64,000 bases of DNA from Mucilaginibacter_A sp964251965 (GTDB lineage Bacteria; Bacteroidota; Bacteroidia; Sphingobacteriales; Sphingobacteriaceae): positions 124,001 to 188,000 of the forward strand of contig CAXULQ010000009.1 in the NCBI GenBank assembly GCA_964251965.1. Direction: 5' to 3'. The translations under genes were made by a program, and so were the position numbers. The notes under the pieces are model-generated. The model worked only from the letters and a program-made list of their open reading frames with translations, was not told where the DNA came from and searched no databases. Of the stretch, positions 55,681 to 63,788 are shown piece by piece (within the stretch, counting starts at the first letter, position 1; every line of letters begins with the position of its first letter).

Positions 55681-57495
55681 TTACTTTTTTACTGCTTTAT
55701 AGTTACCATTTGGCTGCATAAAAACAGCATTAGTAACTTTACCTGCCTGGTTCAGTTCAAACTGAACATAATAACTTGTAATGATTTTAAAGCCGAATTT
55801 ATCTTTTCCTAAAGCTAAAAGCTCGTACTCCGGCTGACTGGGAACCAGCGCATATAACGTTTTAGCTCCTTTGGTGTAAATTTTAATAGTTGTTCCTGAC
55901 AAATTGTAATCACCTGTATACTTTTGCAAGTCTTTAGCATTTATCGCTATTTCTTCCAGTTCTTTGGTAAATACAATTGGTTTTAATCCGGCTTGGTATA
56001 CACCTGATACACCTTCAATATTGCCTTCCGCATTTAACAGAAATTGTAATCTCATGGATAGGCCGGTTGTATCGATTCCATGAAATTTATCTTTTCCAAA
56101 AAAGTCGAAACTGTCGTAGCTGTAATGCCTTAACCATCCGTAACCTGGTACGGAACGGGCGAACAGGGAGTCGTGCTGCAGGTAAACCAGGAACCTGCCA
56201 TAACCCGGATTAAAATAAGTGCCGGCAAAATCAGACAAGGGATGCGTAGGCGGGAAACGTTTACTCATTTTGTTTTCCTCCTTTTTCATTTTTTTCTCTT
56301 CATTAAGTGCTTTATCCTGCTGCGCTCTATAGGTACTGTTCCAGTCATCATATTTCTGGCCAAGCAGGCGGTCGGCAATCAGGTTACGGACAACCGCCGG
56401 CACTGTTGAGCCATCTTGATTAACCAGTACCACAATGCCTATGCTGTCCGAAGGAAAGAAACATGTACTGGCTGAAAAGCCAGTAACGTTCCCGCCATGC
56501 TCTACCCGGTAATGACCCTTGTAAGAAGACAGGAACCAGCCTAAACCATAGTTAGAGAAATAAACGCCCGGTTCTTTCTTTGAGGGTAAATTATCACTAA
56601 CCACCATCTGCGAACTAATAGCCTGATGGTAGTAATCAGCCGGTATAATTTCTTTACCACTGAACTTGCCACCACCAATCCAGGCGATTACCCATTTGGC
56701 CATATCTGCTGCGCTGCTGTTAATAGCACCGGCTGGCGCTGATCCACCTTCATGTTGATACTCTTGTTTTCTGATGATACTGTCATGGTAAGCCTCATAA
56801 CCGGTAGCCGGTTCCGGGCTTTTAACCAGTTCCTCGATACTGGTATTGGAACTGTTCATACCTAATGGCTTAAAGAAGCTATCGCGGATGCTGGCCTCCC
56901 AACTCTTTCGGATCAACTTTTCTGCAATAGCACCCTGCGCGACAAACATGAAATTATTATATTGAAAAGTTTGCCTAACCGGTGCCGTAGGCTCCTGGTA
57001 CTGAATGCGCTGCAAAATGCTATCCCGTGACAGCGTAGGAAAAAAAACCCAGGATAGGTCATGGCGGGGAAGCCCGGTACGATGGCTCATCATATCCCTA
57101 AGCGTAATGGTATTATTCATGGCATCATTATAAAACCTTAATGAGGGCATGAAACTGTTAACGGGCTTGTCCAGATCCACTTTACCTTCTTTCTGTAAGA
57201 TGCCAATGAGAGAGGCGGTAAACGCTTTTGTGCAGGAACCAATTGCAAAAACAGTATTGGGCGTTACCGGCAGCTTCTGCTCCAGATTGCGATAGCCAAA
57301 ACCTTTTGCATAGATCACTTTATTTTTTTCGACCACGGCAACTGCAAAACCAGCGGCATGCCAGGTTTTTAAAACGCGCTGAAAAGCGGTATCCAAACCG
57401 TTCAATCGAGGGTCGTCAGGAATACTATTAGCCGGCTTTTGTGCCAGAACAGATAGCGAAGTAAGAAAAAGCAAGAGGGTGAAGAGGTTTTTCAT
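55681..57495 (-). CDS. Serine hydrolase of the beta-lactamase/class C family
   Basis: Exported penicillin-binding-protein-like hydrolase of 604 residues with a signal peptide (ending SVLAQKP). The SxxK motif is AIGSCTKAF (Ser87, Lys90). The Tyr motif is QYNNFMF, where Y-x-N is expected, and the third motif is YRVEHGGNVTGF (HGG). The C-terminal 200 residues form a DUF3471-like domain. Members include esterases, D-aminopeptidases and D,D-peptidases; lactamase activity is not implied. Its promoter has the region-3 operator, so it belongs to the same regulon as the S9 peptidase and susCD. It is inserted between lipoprotein 2 and the lipoprotein stub. Confidence 0.88.
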   Translation of the reverse strand: MKNLFTLLLFLTSLSVLAQKPANSIPDDPRLNGLDTAFQRVLKTWHAAGFAVAVVEKNKVIYAKGFGYRNLEQKLPVTPNTVFAIGSCTKAFTASLIGILQKEGKVDLDKPVNSFMPSLRFYNDAMNNTITLRDMMSHRTGLPRHDLSWVFFPTLSRDSILQRIQYQEPTAPVRQTFQYNNFMFVAQGAIAEKLIRKSWEASIRDSFFKPLGMNSSNTSIEELVKSPEPATGYEAYHDSIIRKQEYQHEGGSAPAGAINSSAADMAKWVIAWIGGGKFSGKEIIPADYYHQAISSQMVVSDNLPSKKEPGVYFSNYGLGWFLSSYKGHYRVEHGGNVTGFSASTCFFPSDSIGIVVLVNQDGSTVPAVVRNLIADRLLGQKYDDWNSTYRAQQDKALNEEKKMKKEENKMSKRFPPTHPLSDFAGTYFNPGYGRFLVYLQHDSLFARSVPGYGWLRHYSYDSFDFFGKDKFHGIDTTGLSMRLQFLLNAEGNIEGVSGVYQAGLKPIVFTKELEEIAINAKDLQKYTGDYNLSGTTIKIYTKGAKTLYALVPSQPEYELLALGKDKFGFKIITSYYVQFELNQAGKVTNAVFMQPNGNYKAVKK

Positions 57496-57511
57496 AGCCT
57501 TAAAATATCGT

Positions 57512-57561
57512 ACAATTTACAATCACTTACTTCTATCATCAATCCCCCAATTTGGGGGATT
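57512..57561 (-). promoter_or_regulatory. Palindromic operator-promoter module of the serine hydrolase
   Basis: A perfect palindrome 57541-57561 (AATCCCCC-AATTT-GGGGGATT), TTGA, 19 bp, TAAATTGT (57512-57519), with the ATG 17 bp further downstream. Confidence 0.85.
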
Positions 57562-57611
57562 TTAGAAAAATTTATTTTGTACTGCTGAAATTCATATTAT
57601 AGAAAACCATC

Positions 57612-57703
57612 ATGCTTCTTTTATCACTATAATTTTTGTTTTCGTCATCCCATCCACCAAAAAAGCATAAGTGTTATCGTTTTTTAGGTGATAAAAGAAG
57701 CAT
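57612..57703. repeat. Intergenic inverted-repeat element, copy 11
   Basis: Ends ATGCTTCTTTTATC and GATAAAAGAAGCAT are perfect inverted repeats 92 bp apart, between the lipoprotein stub and the serine hydrolase promoter. Confidence 0.82.
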
Positions 57704-57734
57704 ATTAATATTTCGGATAGAATCTAAACAACTT

Positions 57735-57944
57735 TCAAGTTATCTGGACAAGGCAATAGAACCTACTCATTTTTGCTGTTTGTTTTACCAACTCCATTAT
57801 TGTTATTTGTGCAGTTGTTTGAGTTGTACTAACTGTTGTTTTGGTAGAGTCTTTTGCGGTGGAAGTTGAGGGTAGTGTCCCTTCCTTTTTGCAACTGACA
57901 AAGGCAAGCAATAACACCAATAAGGCAGGTAGCAGTTTTTCCAT
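57735..57944 (-). pseudogene. Truncated lipoprotein paralog (69-residue stub)
   Basis: The start (MEKLLPALLVLLLAFVSCKK), the Thr/Ser-rich linker and the first residues of the IPT domain (QITIMEL) match the full-length paralogs. The sequence then joins directly to what is 3'-flanking sequence in the paralogs (ACTCATTTTTGCTGTTTGTT, as after lipoprotein 1). A deletion of about 1.3 kb, from the IPT start to just past the stop, explains this. The promoter module and downstream repeat element are kept. It could still make a short lipopeptide, but it is most likely a relic. Confidence 0.8.
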
Positions 57945-57960
57945 GACCTCAAAATATAGT

Positions 57961-58010
57961 GCAGTTTACGATCGCTTGCTGCAATCGTCAATCCCCCAAT
58001 TTGGGGGATT
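57961..58010 (-). promoter_or_regulatory. Palindromic operator-promoter module of the lipoprotein stub
   Basis: A perfect palindrome 57990-58010, TTGA, 19 bp, TAAACTGC (57961-57968; one change from the usual box). It is preserved although the gene is deleted. Confidence 0.82.
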
Positions 58011-58074
58011 TTTGCTTTAATAGGATAAAAGTTTTTCTTATAAACTGTTTAAATTCCTATGATAGAAAATCATA

Positions 58075-58166
58075 ATGCTTATTTTATCGTGTAATTTTTT
58101 CTTGTCATCCGGTCATTACCTAAAAACTATCTAAGCATTACTATTTTTAGGTGATAAAAAAAGCAT
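58075..58166. repeat. Intergenic inverted-repeat element, copy 12
   Basis: Ends ATGCTTATTTTATC and GATAAAAAAAGCAT (one mismatch) are 92 bp apart. Outer arms AAACTGTTTAAATT (left) and AATCCAAACAGTTTTT (right) continue the palindrome. The rest of the gap 57945-58393 holds the stub's promoter module and AT-rich sequence. Confidence 0.78.
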
Positions 58167-58393
58167 ATCAAATACTTCGAATAAATCCAAACAGTTTTTA
58201 GGTCGTTATTACAGGTAATAAAGTTAAGTATCAAGATACATTTAGTTGATGTTTTAATAAGCTATTTTGAAGCTGAAATCCATCATTAATACATAATCTA
58301 ATTATGTTCACATACTTACTCATTTTGGTGTTTGTTAACCAACTACTCTGTTTTATGCTACACGCCTATTCGAAATATCATAATACCCAACAC

Positions 58394-59908
58394 CTACTTA
58401 CAAAGTGCAACTGCCGCTAATGCGTCCGGTGTGGTGGCGTAATTGCCGTTTTTTGTTAAAGTAAGCGCAGGTATAGAGGTAGAAATCACTTTTGAAAGTT
58501 CTTCTGGGTATCTGGGTGTGGAGTTGTAAGTGTACGAATAAACCGGTAAAGCACTACATAAGGTTATAGGAGCTTTCAACGGACAAAAATCATTGAGTAC
58601 AGCATTATCAGAAATATAAACTACTGGTGCAGATTGTATATTTTGCAAGCCTGTTAAAGAGGTTAGTTTTGAATTGCCCGTAATATAAATTCCGTTTAGC
58701 CTGGTTGATGTGGAAACAGATGATCCTGCGGCAATAGCAGGCAAACTGAGAGCAGTTACGTGCGCTAAACCCTGGAGGTTACTTAAAGCAGAGTTGTATT
58801 CAACATTAAGCGAACCCAAAGTTTGTAACGAACTGAAAGTGTTTAAGTCGGCAAGATTAGTACCAGCTAATGTCAATTTGCCAGAAACAGATGATAAGTT
58901 GTCGAAATTTGCATTAGATAATTGCAGACAAGCACTAACATACAATGCACCGGTAATATTATTAAGTGATTTAAAGCTTACACTGTTTAAATTGGTAATC
59001 ACTTGCAATGTTAAATCTCCTGTTAGGGTAGTTAATTTATCAACCGTTATTTTAGTAACTCCAACATTATAGAAAAAAATACTACCTGCGGATGTAAGAT
59101 TATTTAAAAAAGAAACATCGGTAAGGAGAGGGCAAGAATATAGATAAAGAGCGTTTACTGTTGTAAGACTGTTAAAACTTATACTGGTAAGGCTATTTAA
59201 GTTGTTTAACGTAAAGCTTCCCGAAAATAATTTCAGGTTGTTAAAACTAAGCGTAGTAAACCCTGAATTATAAATTGATATGTCGCCGGCTGCAGTTATC
59301 GTATTTAAAAAGGATGCCTCAGTAATTGCGGTGCTACTAATGAAAATATTTCCGGAAACGGAGGTGATATTAGACAAACCGGTAACTGATGTAATATCTT
59401 TACTACCCAATCTGCCAATAGTCAGGTTTCCGTTAATCTGTAATTGTTTCCCTTTGTTCAGGGCGGCAAAATCATCCACTTCTGCCTGGGTGGCCAATGC
59501 TACATTACCACTAACATAAGGTCCGGGAATGTAAGTAAACGTTATACCTGTACTAATGGTTTGTAGATTCACAGAAACAACAACATCACCAGTAGTGGTT
59601 ACGGGTACAACCACTTTAATTTCTGTTGGTGTAACTGATTGGACCGTTCCGGCAAACCCATGAAAAACAACCCTTACATTAGTAGTAGAGGTTCCGAAGT
59701 TAGTGCCGGTAACGGTAACGACTGTTCCTGACGTGCCGGTAGAAGGCGATACCGCCGTTACAGTTGCCTGTGCAGCTGGTTGTTGTACGGTTGTAGTGCC
59801 TGTTGTTGGCGTAGGACTGGTAATCGGATCCGGATCGGTTGGCTGTTCCTTTTTGCAACCATTAAAGGCAAGCAATAACACCAATAAGGGGGGTAACAGT
59901 TTTTTCAT
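58394..59908 (-). CDS. IPT/TIG and L-domain-like surface lipoprotein 3
   Basis: Intact paralog of 504 residues from ATG 59908 (MKKLLPPLLVLLLAFNGCKK, Cys18); an upstream in-frame ATG at 59956 lies inside the operator and is rejected. The linker is rich in Thr/Pro. The IPT/TIG domain reads VTAVSPSTGTSGTVVTVTGTNFG, almost identical to lipoprotein 2. The L-domain-like strand repeats follow (GLSNITSVSGNIFI, FLNTITAAGDISIYNS, FNNLKLFSGSFTL), then the FCPLK cap and the tail GNYATTPDALAAVALCK. The N-terminal half is closest to lipoprotein 2; the repeats differ most on individual strands, as expected if the ligand face diverges (inference). Confidence 0.82.
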   Translation of the reverse strand: MKKLLPPLLVLLLAFNGCKKEQPTDPDPITSPTPTTGTTTVQQPAAQATVTAVSPSTGTSGTVVTVTGTNFGTSTTNVRVVFHGFAGTVQSVTPTEIKVVVPVTTTGDVVVSVNLQTISTGITFTYIPGPYVSGNVALATQAEVDDFAALNKGKQLQINGNLTIGRLGSKDITSVTGLSNITSVSGNIFISSTAITEASFLNTITAAGDISIYNSGFTTLSFNNLKLFSGSFTLNNLNSLTSISFNSLTTVNALYLYSCPLLTDVSFLNNLTSAGSIFFYNVGVTKITVDKLTTLTGDLTLQVITNLNSVSFKSLNNITGALYVSACLQLSNANFDNLSSVSGKLTLAGTNLADLNTFSSLQTLGSLNVEYNSALSNLQGLAHVTALSLPAIAAGSSVSTSTRLNGIYITGNSKLTSLTGLQNIQSAPVVYISDNAVLNDFCPLKAPITLCSALPVYSYTYNSTPRYPEELSKVISTSIPALTLTKNGNYATTPDALAAVALCK

Positions 59909-59925
59909 GACTTCTAAAATATCCT

Positions 59926-59975
59926 GCAATTTACAATCGCTTATGGCGGTGGTCAATCCCCCAAATTGGGGGATT
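59926..59975 (-). promoter_or_regulatory. Palindromic operator-promoter module of lipoprotein 3
   Basis: A perfect palindrome 59955-59975, TTGA, 19 bp, TAAATTGC (59926-59933), 18 bp before the ATG. Confidence 0.85.
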
Positions 59976-60033
59976 TTTGCTTTAAAAGGATAAAACTATT
60001 TTTGAGTCGTTTATTAATATTTCAGAAATCAGA

Positions 60034-60110
60034 ATACTTCTTTTATCAATATAATTTTTGCTTTTGTCATTATCCCACCATCATCATTTTTTAGGTGATA
60101 AAAGAAGCAT
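60034..60110. repeat. Intergenic inverted-repeat element, copy 13
   Basis: Left end ATACTTCTTTTATC (one change) and right end GATAAAAGAAGCAT, 77 bp apart, between lipoprotein 4's stop and lipoprotein 3's promoter module. Confidence 0.78.
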
Positions 60111-60226
60111 GTCAATAATTTCGGATAGAATAGTCATTCGAATAGGCGATAGAACAGTTTATCTCTCCTTTATTATAGCTATGTTTCATCTTATGCTTCT
60201 ATCCCAAATCGATAAAATGCTAAAAC

Positions 60227-61750
60227 TTACTTACAAAGTGCAACAGCCGCTAATGCATCCTGTGTGGTAGCATAGTTGCCGTTATTCGTTAAAGTTAGTG
60301 CCGGTTGCGATGCTTGCACAGTCTGATCCGAGGTATTTCGGTAAGTATATGGATAAGCCGGTAACTGGTTCAAAGCAATTATCGGCCCTTTGAGCGAGCA
60401 AAAATCATTAAGCAGGACATTGCCGGTAATACTGGCAATAGGCGCGCTGGTAACATTTTGGAGCCCACTTAAAGTGGTAAGTTTTGCATTGTTTGTGATA
60501 TAAATACCGTTAAAACTAGCGGATCCAGTCATTGCTGGCAGTGTTACACTGGTTAAATGTTCCAATCCATGCAAACTGGCCAATACTGGGTTACCGGTAA
60601 TGTTAATAGCACCTGAACTTTGTAAAGAGCTGAAAGCGTTTAGATCACTGATGTTGATACTCTTGAGCACTATTTTGCCGCCTACTGAGGTTAGGGAACT
60701 GAAATCTAAGTTGGATAACAACGGACAATCGGTGATGACTATACCATAACCTAAGTTTAAAGAAGGAGGAACTATAGTTTTCAACGATCTGAAACTGACT
60801 TTAGTTAAGCTGTTATTATTGTTGATCCAAATGGCGGTGGATAATGCTGAACTTCCAGCCAAGGAGGTTAAATTATCCATGGTAATCGAGCTAACACCTA
60901 AACCGTCCACTCTTATCGCATTTGCAGTGGTAATGCTGTTTAAGAATGACAGGTCTGTAAGCAGCGGACACGATGTAAAGCGAACTTCCACTACATCAGT
61001 AAGCGCATTTATACTAACGCGGGTCAGGTTACTCAAAGCATCTATTATAAATGATCCGGAAAATGATTTCAGATTATTAAAACTAAGTGAGGTAAAGCCG
61101 CCGGAAGAAATCCATATACTTCCTACTGCAGTTATCGTGTTGAGAAAAGAGGCTTCCGTAACATTGATCTTATTGAAGAAAATTCGGCCGGAAACCGAGG
61201 TAATGTTAGACAGCCCTGCAACCGAAGTAATATCATTGGTTTGGTTATCGTAAAAATTGGGAACGCCAATGTTCAGGTTGCCGGTAATTTGTAGTTGCTT
61301 CATTTTGTTAAGCGCAACAAAAGCATCTACTTCTGCCTGGGTTTTTAACGTTACATCACCGCTAACATATGGTGTGGCAAGAAATGCGGGAACAAAAGTA
61401 AACATGGGCCCTGTAATGGTCTGGTTACCTACAGTAACCGTAACAGTACCGCTCGTTGTTACAGGCACGACTACTTTTATTTCCGTTGCTGTAACCGATT
61501 GTACGGTTCCAGTAACCCCGTTAAATGAAACCACTACCCCGGTAGTAGAAGTTCCGAAGTTAGTACCGGAAATGGTAACGACAGTGCCTGCATCGCCAGA
61601 AGAAGGCGATATGCCACTTACTGTTACCTGTGCAGGTGCTTGTCCGGTAGTACTGGTTGGTGTAGTAGGATTTGAGGCAGGCGGAGCATCCTTTTTGCAG
61701 CTGGCGAAGGCAAGCAATAACACCAATAAGGCAGGTAATAGTTTTTTCAT
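60227..61750 (-). CDS. IPT/TIG and L-domain-like surface lipoprotein 4
   Basis: Intact paralog of 507 residues, adjacent to and divergent from the kinase gene. MKKLLPALLVLLLAFASCKK (Cys18 lipobox) is followed by a Thr/Pro linker and an IPT/TIG domain (VSGISPSSGDAGTVVTISGTNFG). The hinge DVTLKTQAEVDAFVALNKMKQL and the L-domain-like strand repeats follow (FLNSITTANAIRVDGLGVSSITM). The family tail NNGNYATTQDALAAVALCK closes it. It is the most divergent of the set in the repeat region (KTIVPPSLNLGYGIVIT). As the copy next to the regulator genes it may be the founder of the array (inference). Surface exposure is expected but not shown. Confidence 0.82.
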   Translation of the reverse strand: MKKLLPALLVLLLAFASCKKDAPPASNPTTPTSTTGQAPAQVTVSGISPSSGDAGTVVTISGTNFGTSTTGVVVSFNGVTGTVQSVTATEIKVVVPVTTSGTVTVTVGNQTITGPMFTFVPAFLATPYVSGDVTLKTQAEVDAFVALNKMKQLQITGNLNIGVPNFYDNQTNDITSVAGLSNITSVSGRIFFNKINVTEASFLNTITAVGSIWISSGGFTSLSFNNLKSFSGSFIIDALSNLTRVSINALTDVVEVRFTSCPLLTDLSFLNSITTANAIRVDGLGVSSITMDNLTSLAGSSALSTAIWINNNNSLTKVSFRSLKTIVPPSLNLGYGIVITDCPLLSNLDFSSLTSVGGKIVLKSINISDLNAFSSLQSSGAINITGNPVLASLHGLEHLTSVTLPAMTGSASFNGIYITNNAKLTTLSGLQNVTSAPIASITGNVLLNDFCSLKGPIIALNQLPAYPYTYRNTSDQTVQASQPALTLTNNGNYATTQDALAAVALCK

Positions 61751-61769
61751 GACCTTGAAAATTTGTATT

Positions 61770-61819
61770 GCAATTTACAACCACTTACAGCTATGGTCAA
61801 TCCCCCAAATTGGGGGATT
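61770..61819. promoter_or_regulatory. Shared palindromic operator between lipoprotein 4 and the kinase
   Basis: A perfect palindrome 61799-61819. On the minus strand TTGA, 19 bp and TAAATTGC (61770-61777) serve lipoprotein 4. On the plus strand the palindrome lies 23 bp before ATG 61842 of the kinase. TAGGTTTA (61828-61835) could be a weak -7 box there, which would place the palindrome over the kinase promoter and allow autoregulation (inference). Confidence 0.8.
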
Positions 61820-61841
61820 TTGCAGATAGGTTTAGGTTTTA

Positions 61842-63098
61842 ATGAAGGCCGCTGTTACTTTTGATAATATGAAGCTCAAAGCCCTATTAAACTGGTTTCT
61901 ACCCGAAAAGCTAAAGAATGATCCGCTGCACGCAGAGTACGATCAAATTCATACTTTGGTATCGGCATGCTTTTTCGGAGCTATTGTGCTGCCCTTGTCA
62001 TATGTGGTGCTGCTCTGTTTCAATTATTACATCGACGCTCTCGCTTACAATGGCCTGATGTGTTTCTGCGTGCTTTTTTTCATTCGCAAAGGCATCATCA
62101 AACTGTCTATGTTTTTGATGGGGATGATAACTTATGTTATTTATTACCCTTATATCGCTAACTCCGGCGGCATTTATTCCCCAATGATAGGATTTCTTTA
62201 TACGTACCTCGTTGCAGCTTATTGGGGTCATCCCAAAACTGGTGCTTACTTCACAGGGCTAAACATTCTGATACTTTACTTACTGTATCTGCATACTCCT
62301 GCAAAAATAGCTTTACCAGTAGCAGCAGGCGGCAGATTAAGTACTTTTATTATACATGCTGCCGGTATGAGCATTCTGGGCGCGTTGCTTTGGATGGTAC
62401 AAAAAAGGCAAGATGAGGCGCGGGAAGAAACCAAGCAACTGCAAAACAACCGGATTGAGTTTTTGGATATAGAAATTGCCAAACGTACCGAGCAGCTCAA
62501 CAATATGCGGCAATCGCTGGCTACTGATTTTCATGATGAAACTGGCAACCTGCTTTCGGCCATTACCCGCCAGGCCGGCCTGCTCAAACTCCACTTAAAA
62601 CCTGACGACCCGGCTTTTCCAATGGCAGATAGTATCATCCAAAACAGCAATGAGCTTTACGCTTCCGGCAGGCATTTTTTATGGAACTTAAACCATGACA
62701 GTGATAACCCAAAAGTACTTTTTGAATACCTTGCCTCGTTCGGGCAGTCACTTTATAACCAGTTTGATATTTCCTTTTCAGCTCAAAATACCGATTGTTT
62801 GGTTTGTAAAATAGACCCTTTTGCCTCCTTAACTATAATTTTTATTTTTAAAGAGGCCATGAACAATGTTATCAAGCATTCAGGTGCCAGCGAGGTAACC
62901 TTTAAGATGGCAGACTATAGAAATAATATAGAATTTTCATTAAGCGATAACGGAAGCTGGAAGCAGCCGGACGGGCAGGACGGGCATTACGGTTTGCAGA
63001 ACATGCAAAGGCGGAGTGAAAAGCACCAGCTAAAATTTAATATGCATCCCGGCCCTGCCGGAACTCGTATTGAAGTAACTGTACCAATTACAAATTAA
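61842..63098 (+). CDS. Sensor histidine kinase, partner of the LuxR-type regulator
   Basis: Membrane kinase of 418 residues (ATG 61869, MKLKALLNWF, is an equally possible start). About six hydrophobic segments (residues 40-190) with little periplasmic sequence form the sensor. A coiled linker follows (RTEQLNNMRQSL), then a HisKA_3-like domain with His231 in ATDFHDETGNLLSAITRQA and a HATPase_c domain (FKEAMNNVIKHSGASEVTF, DNGSWKQPDGQDGHYGLQNMQRR). The regulator gene follows after 25 bp. The cytoplasmic half is paralogous to the orphan kinase at 42640. It shares an operator-containing gap with lipoprotein 4, so it is the natural input of the palindrome regulon. Confidence 0.9.
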   Translation: MKAAVTFDNMKLKALLNWFLPEKLKNDPLHAEYDQIHTLVSACFFGAIVLPLSYVVLLCFNYYIDALAYNGLMCFCVLFFIRKGIIKLSMFLMGMITYVIYYPYIANSGGIYSPMIGFLYTYLVAAYWGHPKTGAYFTGLNILILYLLYLHTPAKIALPVAAGGRLSTFIIHAAGMSILGALLWMVQKRQDEAREETKQLQNNRIEFLDIEIAKRTEQLNNMRQSLATDFHDETGNLLSAITRQAGLLKLHLKPDDPAFPMADSIIQNSNELYASGRHFLWNLNHDSDNPKVLFEYLASFGQSLYNQFDISFSAQNTDCLVCKIDPFASLTIIFIFKEAMNNVIKHSGASEVTFKMADYRNNIEFSLSDNGSWKQPDGQDGHYGLQNMQRRSEKHQLKFNMHPGPAGTRIEVTVPITN

Positions 63099-63123
63099 AT
63101 AAAGATCATTAATTCCAGCTGAT

Positions 63124-63765
63124 ATGCCAGACAAAATAAAAATTGTCATTATTGAAGACAATACCCAGATCAGGGAAGGCTTTGCAGCAGTGCTGGAAAG
63201 CACGGAAGCCTTTACCGTCACCGGGCAATACGGGAACTGCGAGGCTGCAATTTCCAATCTAAAACTCGACCTTCCTGATGTTGTCCTGATGGATATTGGG
63301 CTGCCGGGCATGAGTGGTATCGAAGGAACGGCCATCATCAAAAAACAGTTGCACGCGTGTATCGTAATCATCATTACCGTAATGGAAGAAAGTGAAAAGG
63401 TTTTCCGTTCACTTTGCGCGGGTGCCAGCGGCTACATCATTAAAAACTCCGCGCTGGAAGAGATTGTTAAAACCATTAACGAAGCCCTTGCCGGAGGGGC
63501 ACCAATGAGCCTTTCTATTGCCAAAATGGTTGTCAGCTCATTTCAGCAAAGCAACAGTTCTCCTTTGTCAGAGCGCGAAACAGCCGTTCTGCAAGGAATA
63601 GCCGAAGGAAAAACTTATTCCAAAATCGCATTGGATCTGTTTATTAGCAAAGAGACCGTTCGCAGCCATATTAAAAATATCTACGGAAAACTGGCTGTCA
63701 GCAGTAAAGCTCAGGCCCTCAAGGTTGCTGGTGATCATAAATGGTTGTCCGGTAGAAAGTTCTAA
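63124..63765 (+). CDS. NarL/LuxR-family response regulator
   Basis: DNA-binding response regulator of 213 residues. The receiver has acidic IIEDN, phospho-acceptor Asp57 in VLMDIGLPGMSG, and a conserved Lys in GYIIKNSALEEI. The C-terminal LuxR-type HTH reads LSERETAVLQGIAEGKTYSKIALDLF ... KETVRSHIKNIYGKL. This family binds short palindromes as dimers, often just upstream of the -35/-33 box. It is therefore the best candidate to bind the eight region-3 palindromes, whose centre would lie near -43 (inference). It is cotranscribed with the kinase 25 bp upstream. Confidence 0.92.
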   Translation: MPDKIKIVIIEDNTQIREGFAAVLESTEAFTVTGQYGNCEAAISNLKLDLPDVVLMDIGLPGMSGIEGTAIIKKQLHACIVIIITVMEESEKVFRSLCAGASGYIIKNSALEEIVKTINEALAGGAPMSLSIAKMVVSSFQQSNSSPLSERETAVLQGIAEGKTYSKIALDLFISKETVRSHIKNIYGKLAVSSKAQALKVAGDHKWLSGRKF

Positions 63766-63788
63766 ATTAGAAGATTTTTTTAACTGTC

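Noticed and set aside
59909..59956. Upstream ATG for lipoprotein 3 (and the equivalent ones for lipoproteins 1 and 2)
   Set aside because: These extensions lie in the promoter/operator module, and the lipobox signal peptide starts at the later ATG in every paralog.
51732..60110. Regularly recurring repeats as a possible CRISPR array
   Set aside because: Copies are 0.5-4 kb apart with genes between them and are inverted, not direct, repeats; there are no cas genes.
61257..61829. 190-codon plus-strand frame opposite lipoprotein 4
   Set aside because: Antisense shadow of the IPT/TIG and signal-peptide region; it crosses the operator and has no recognisable domain.
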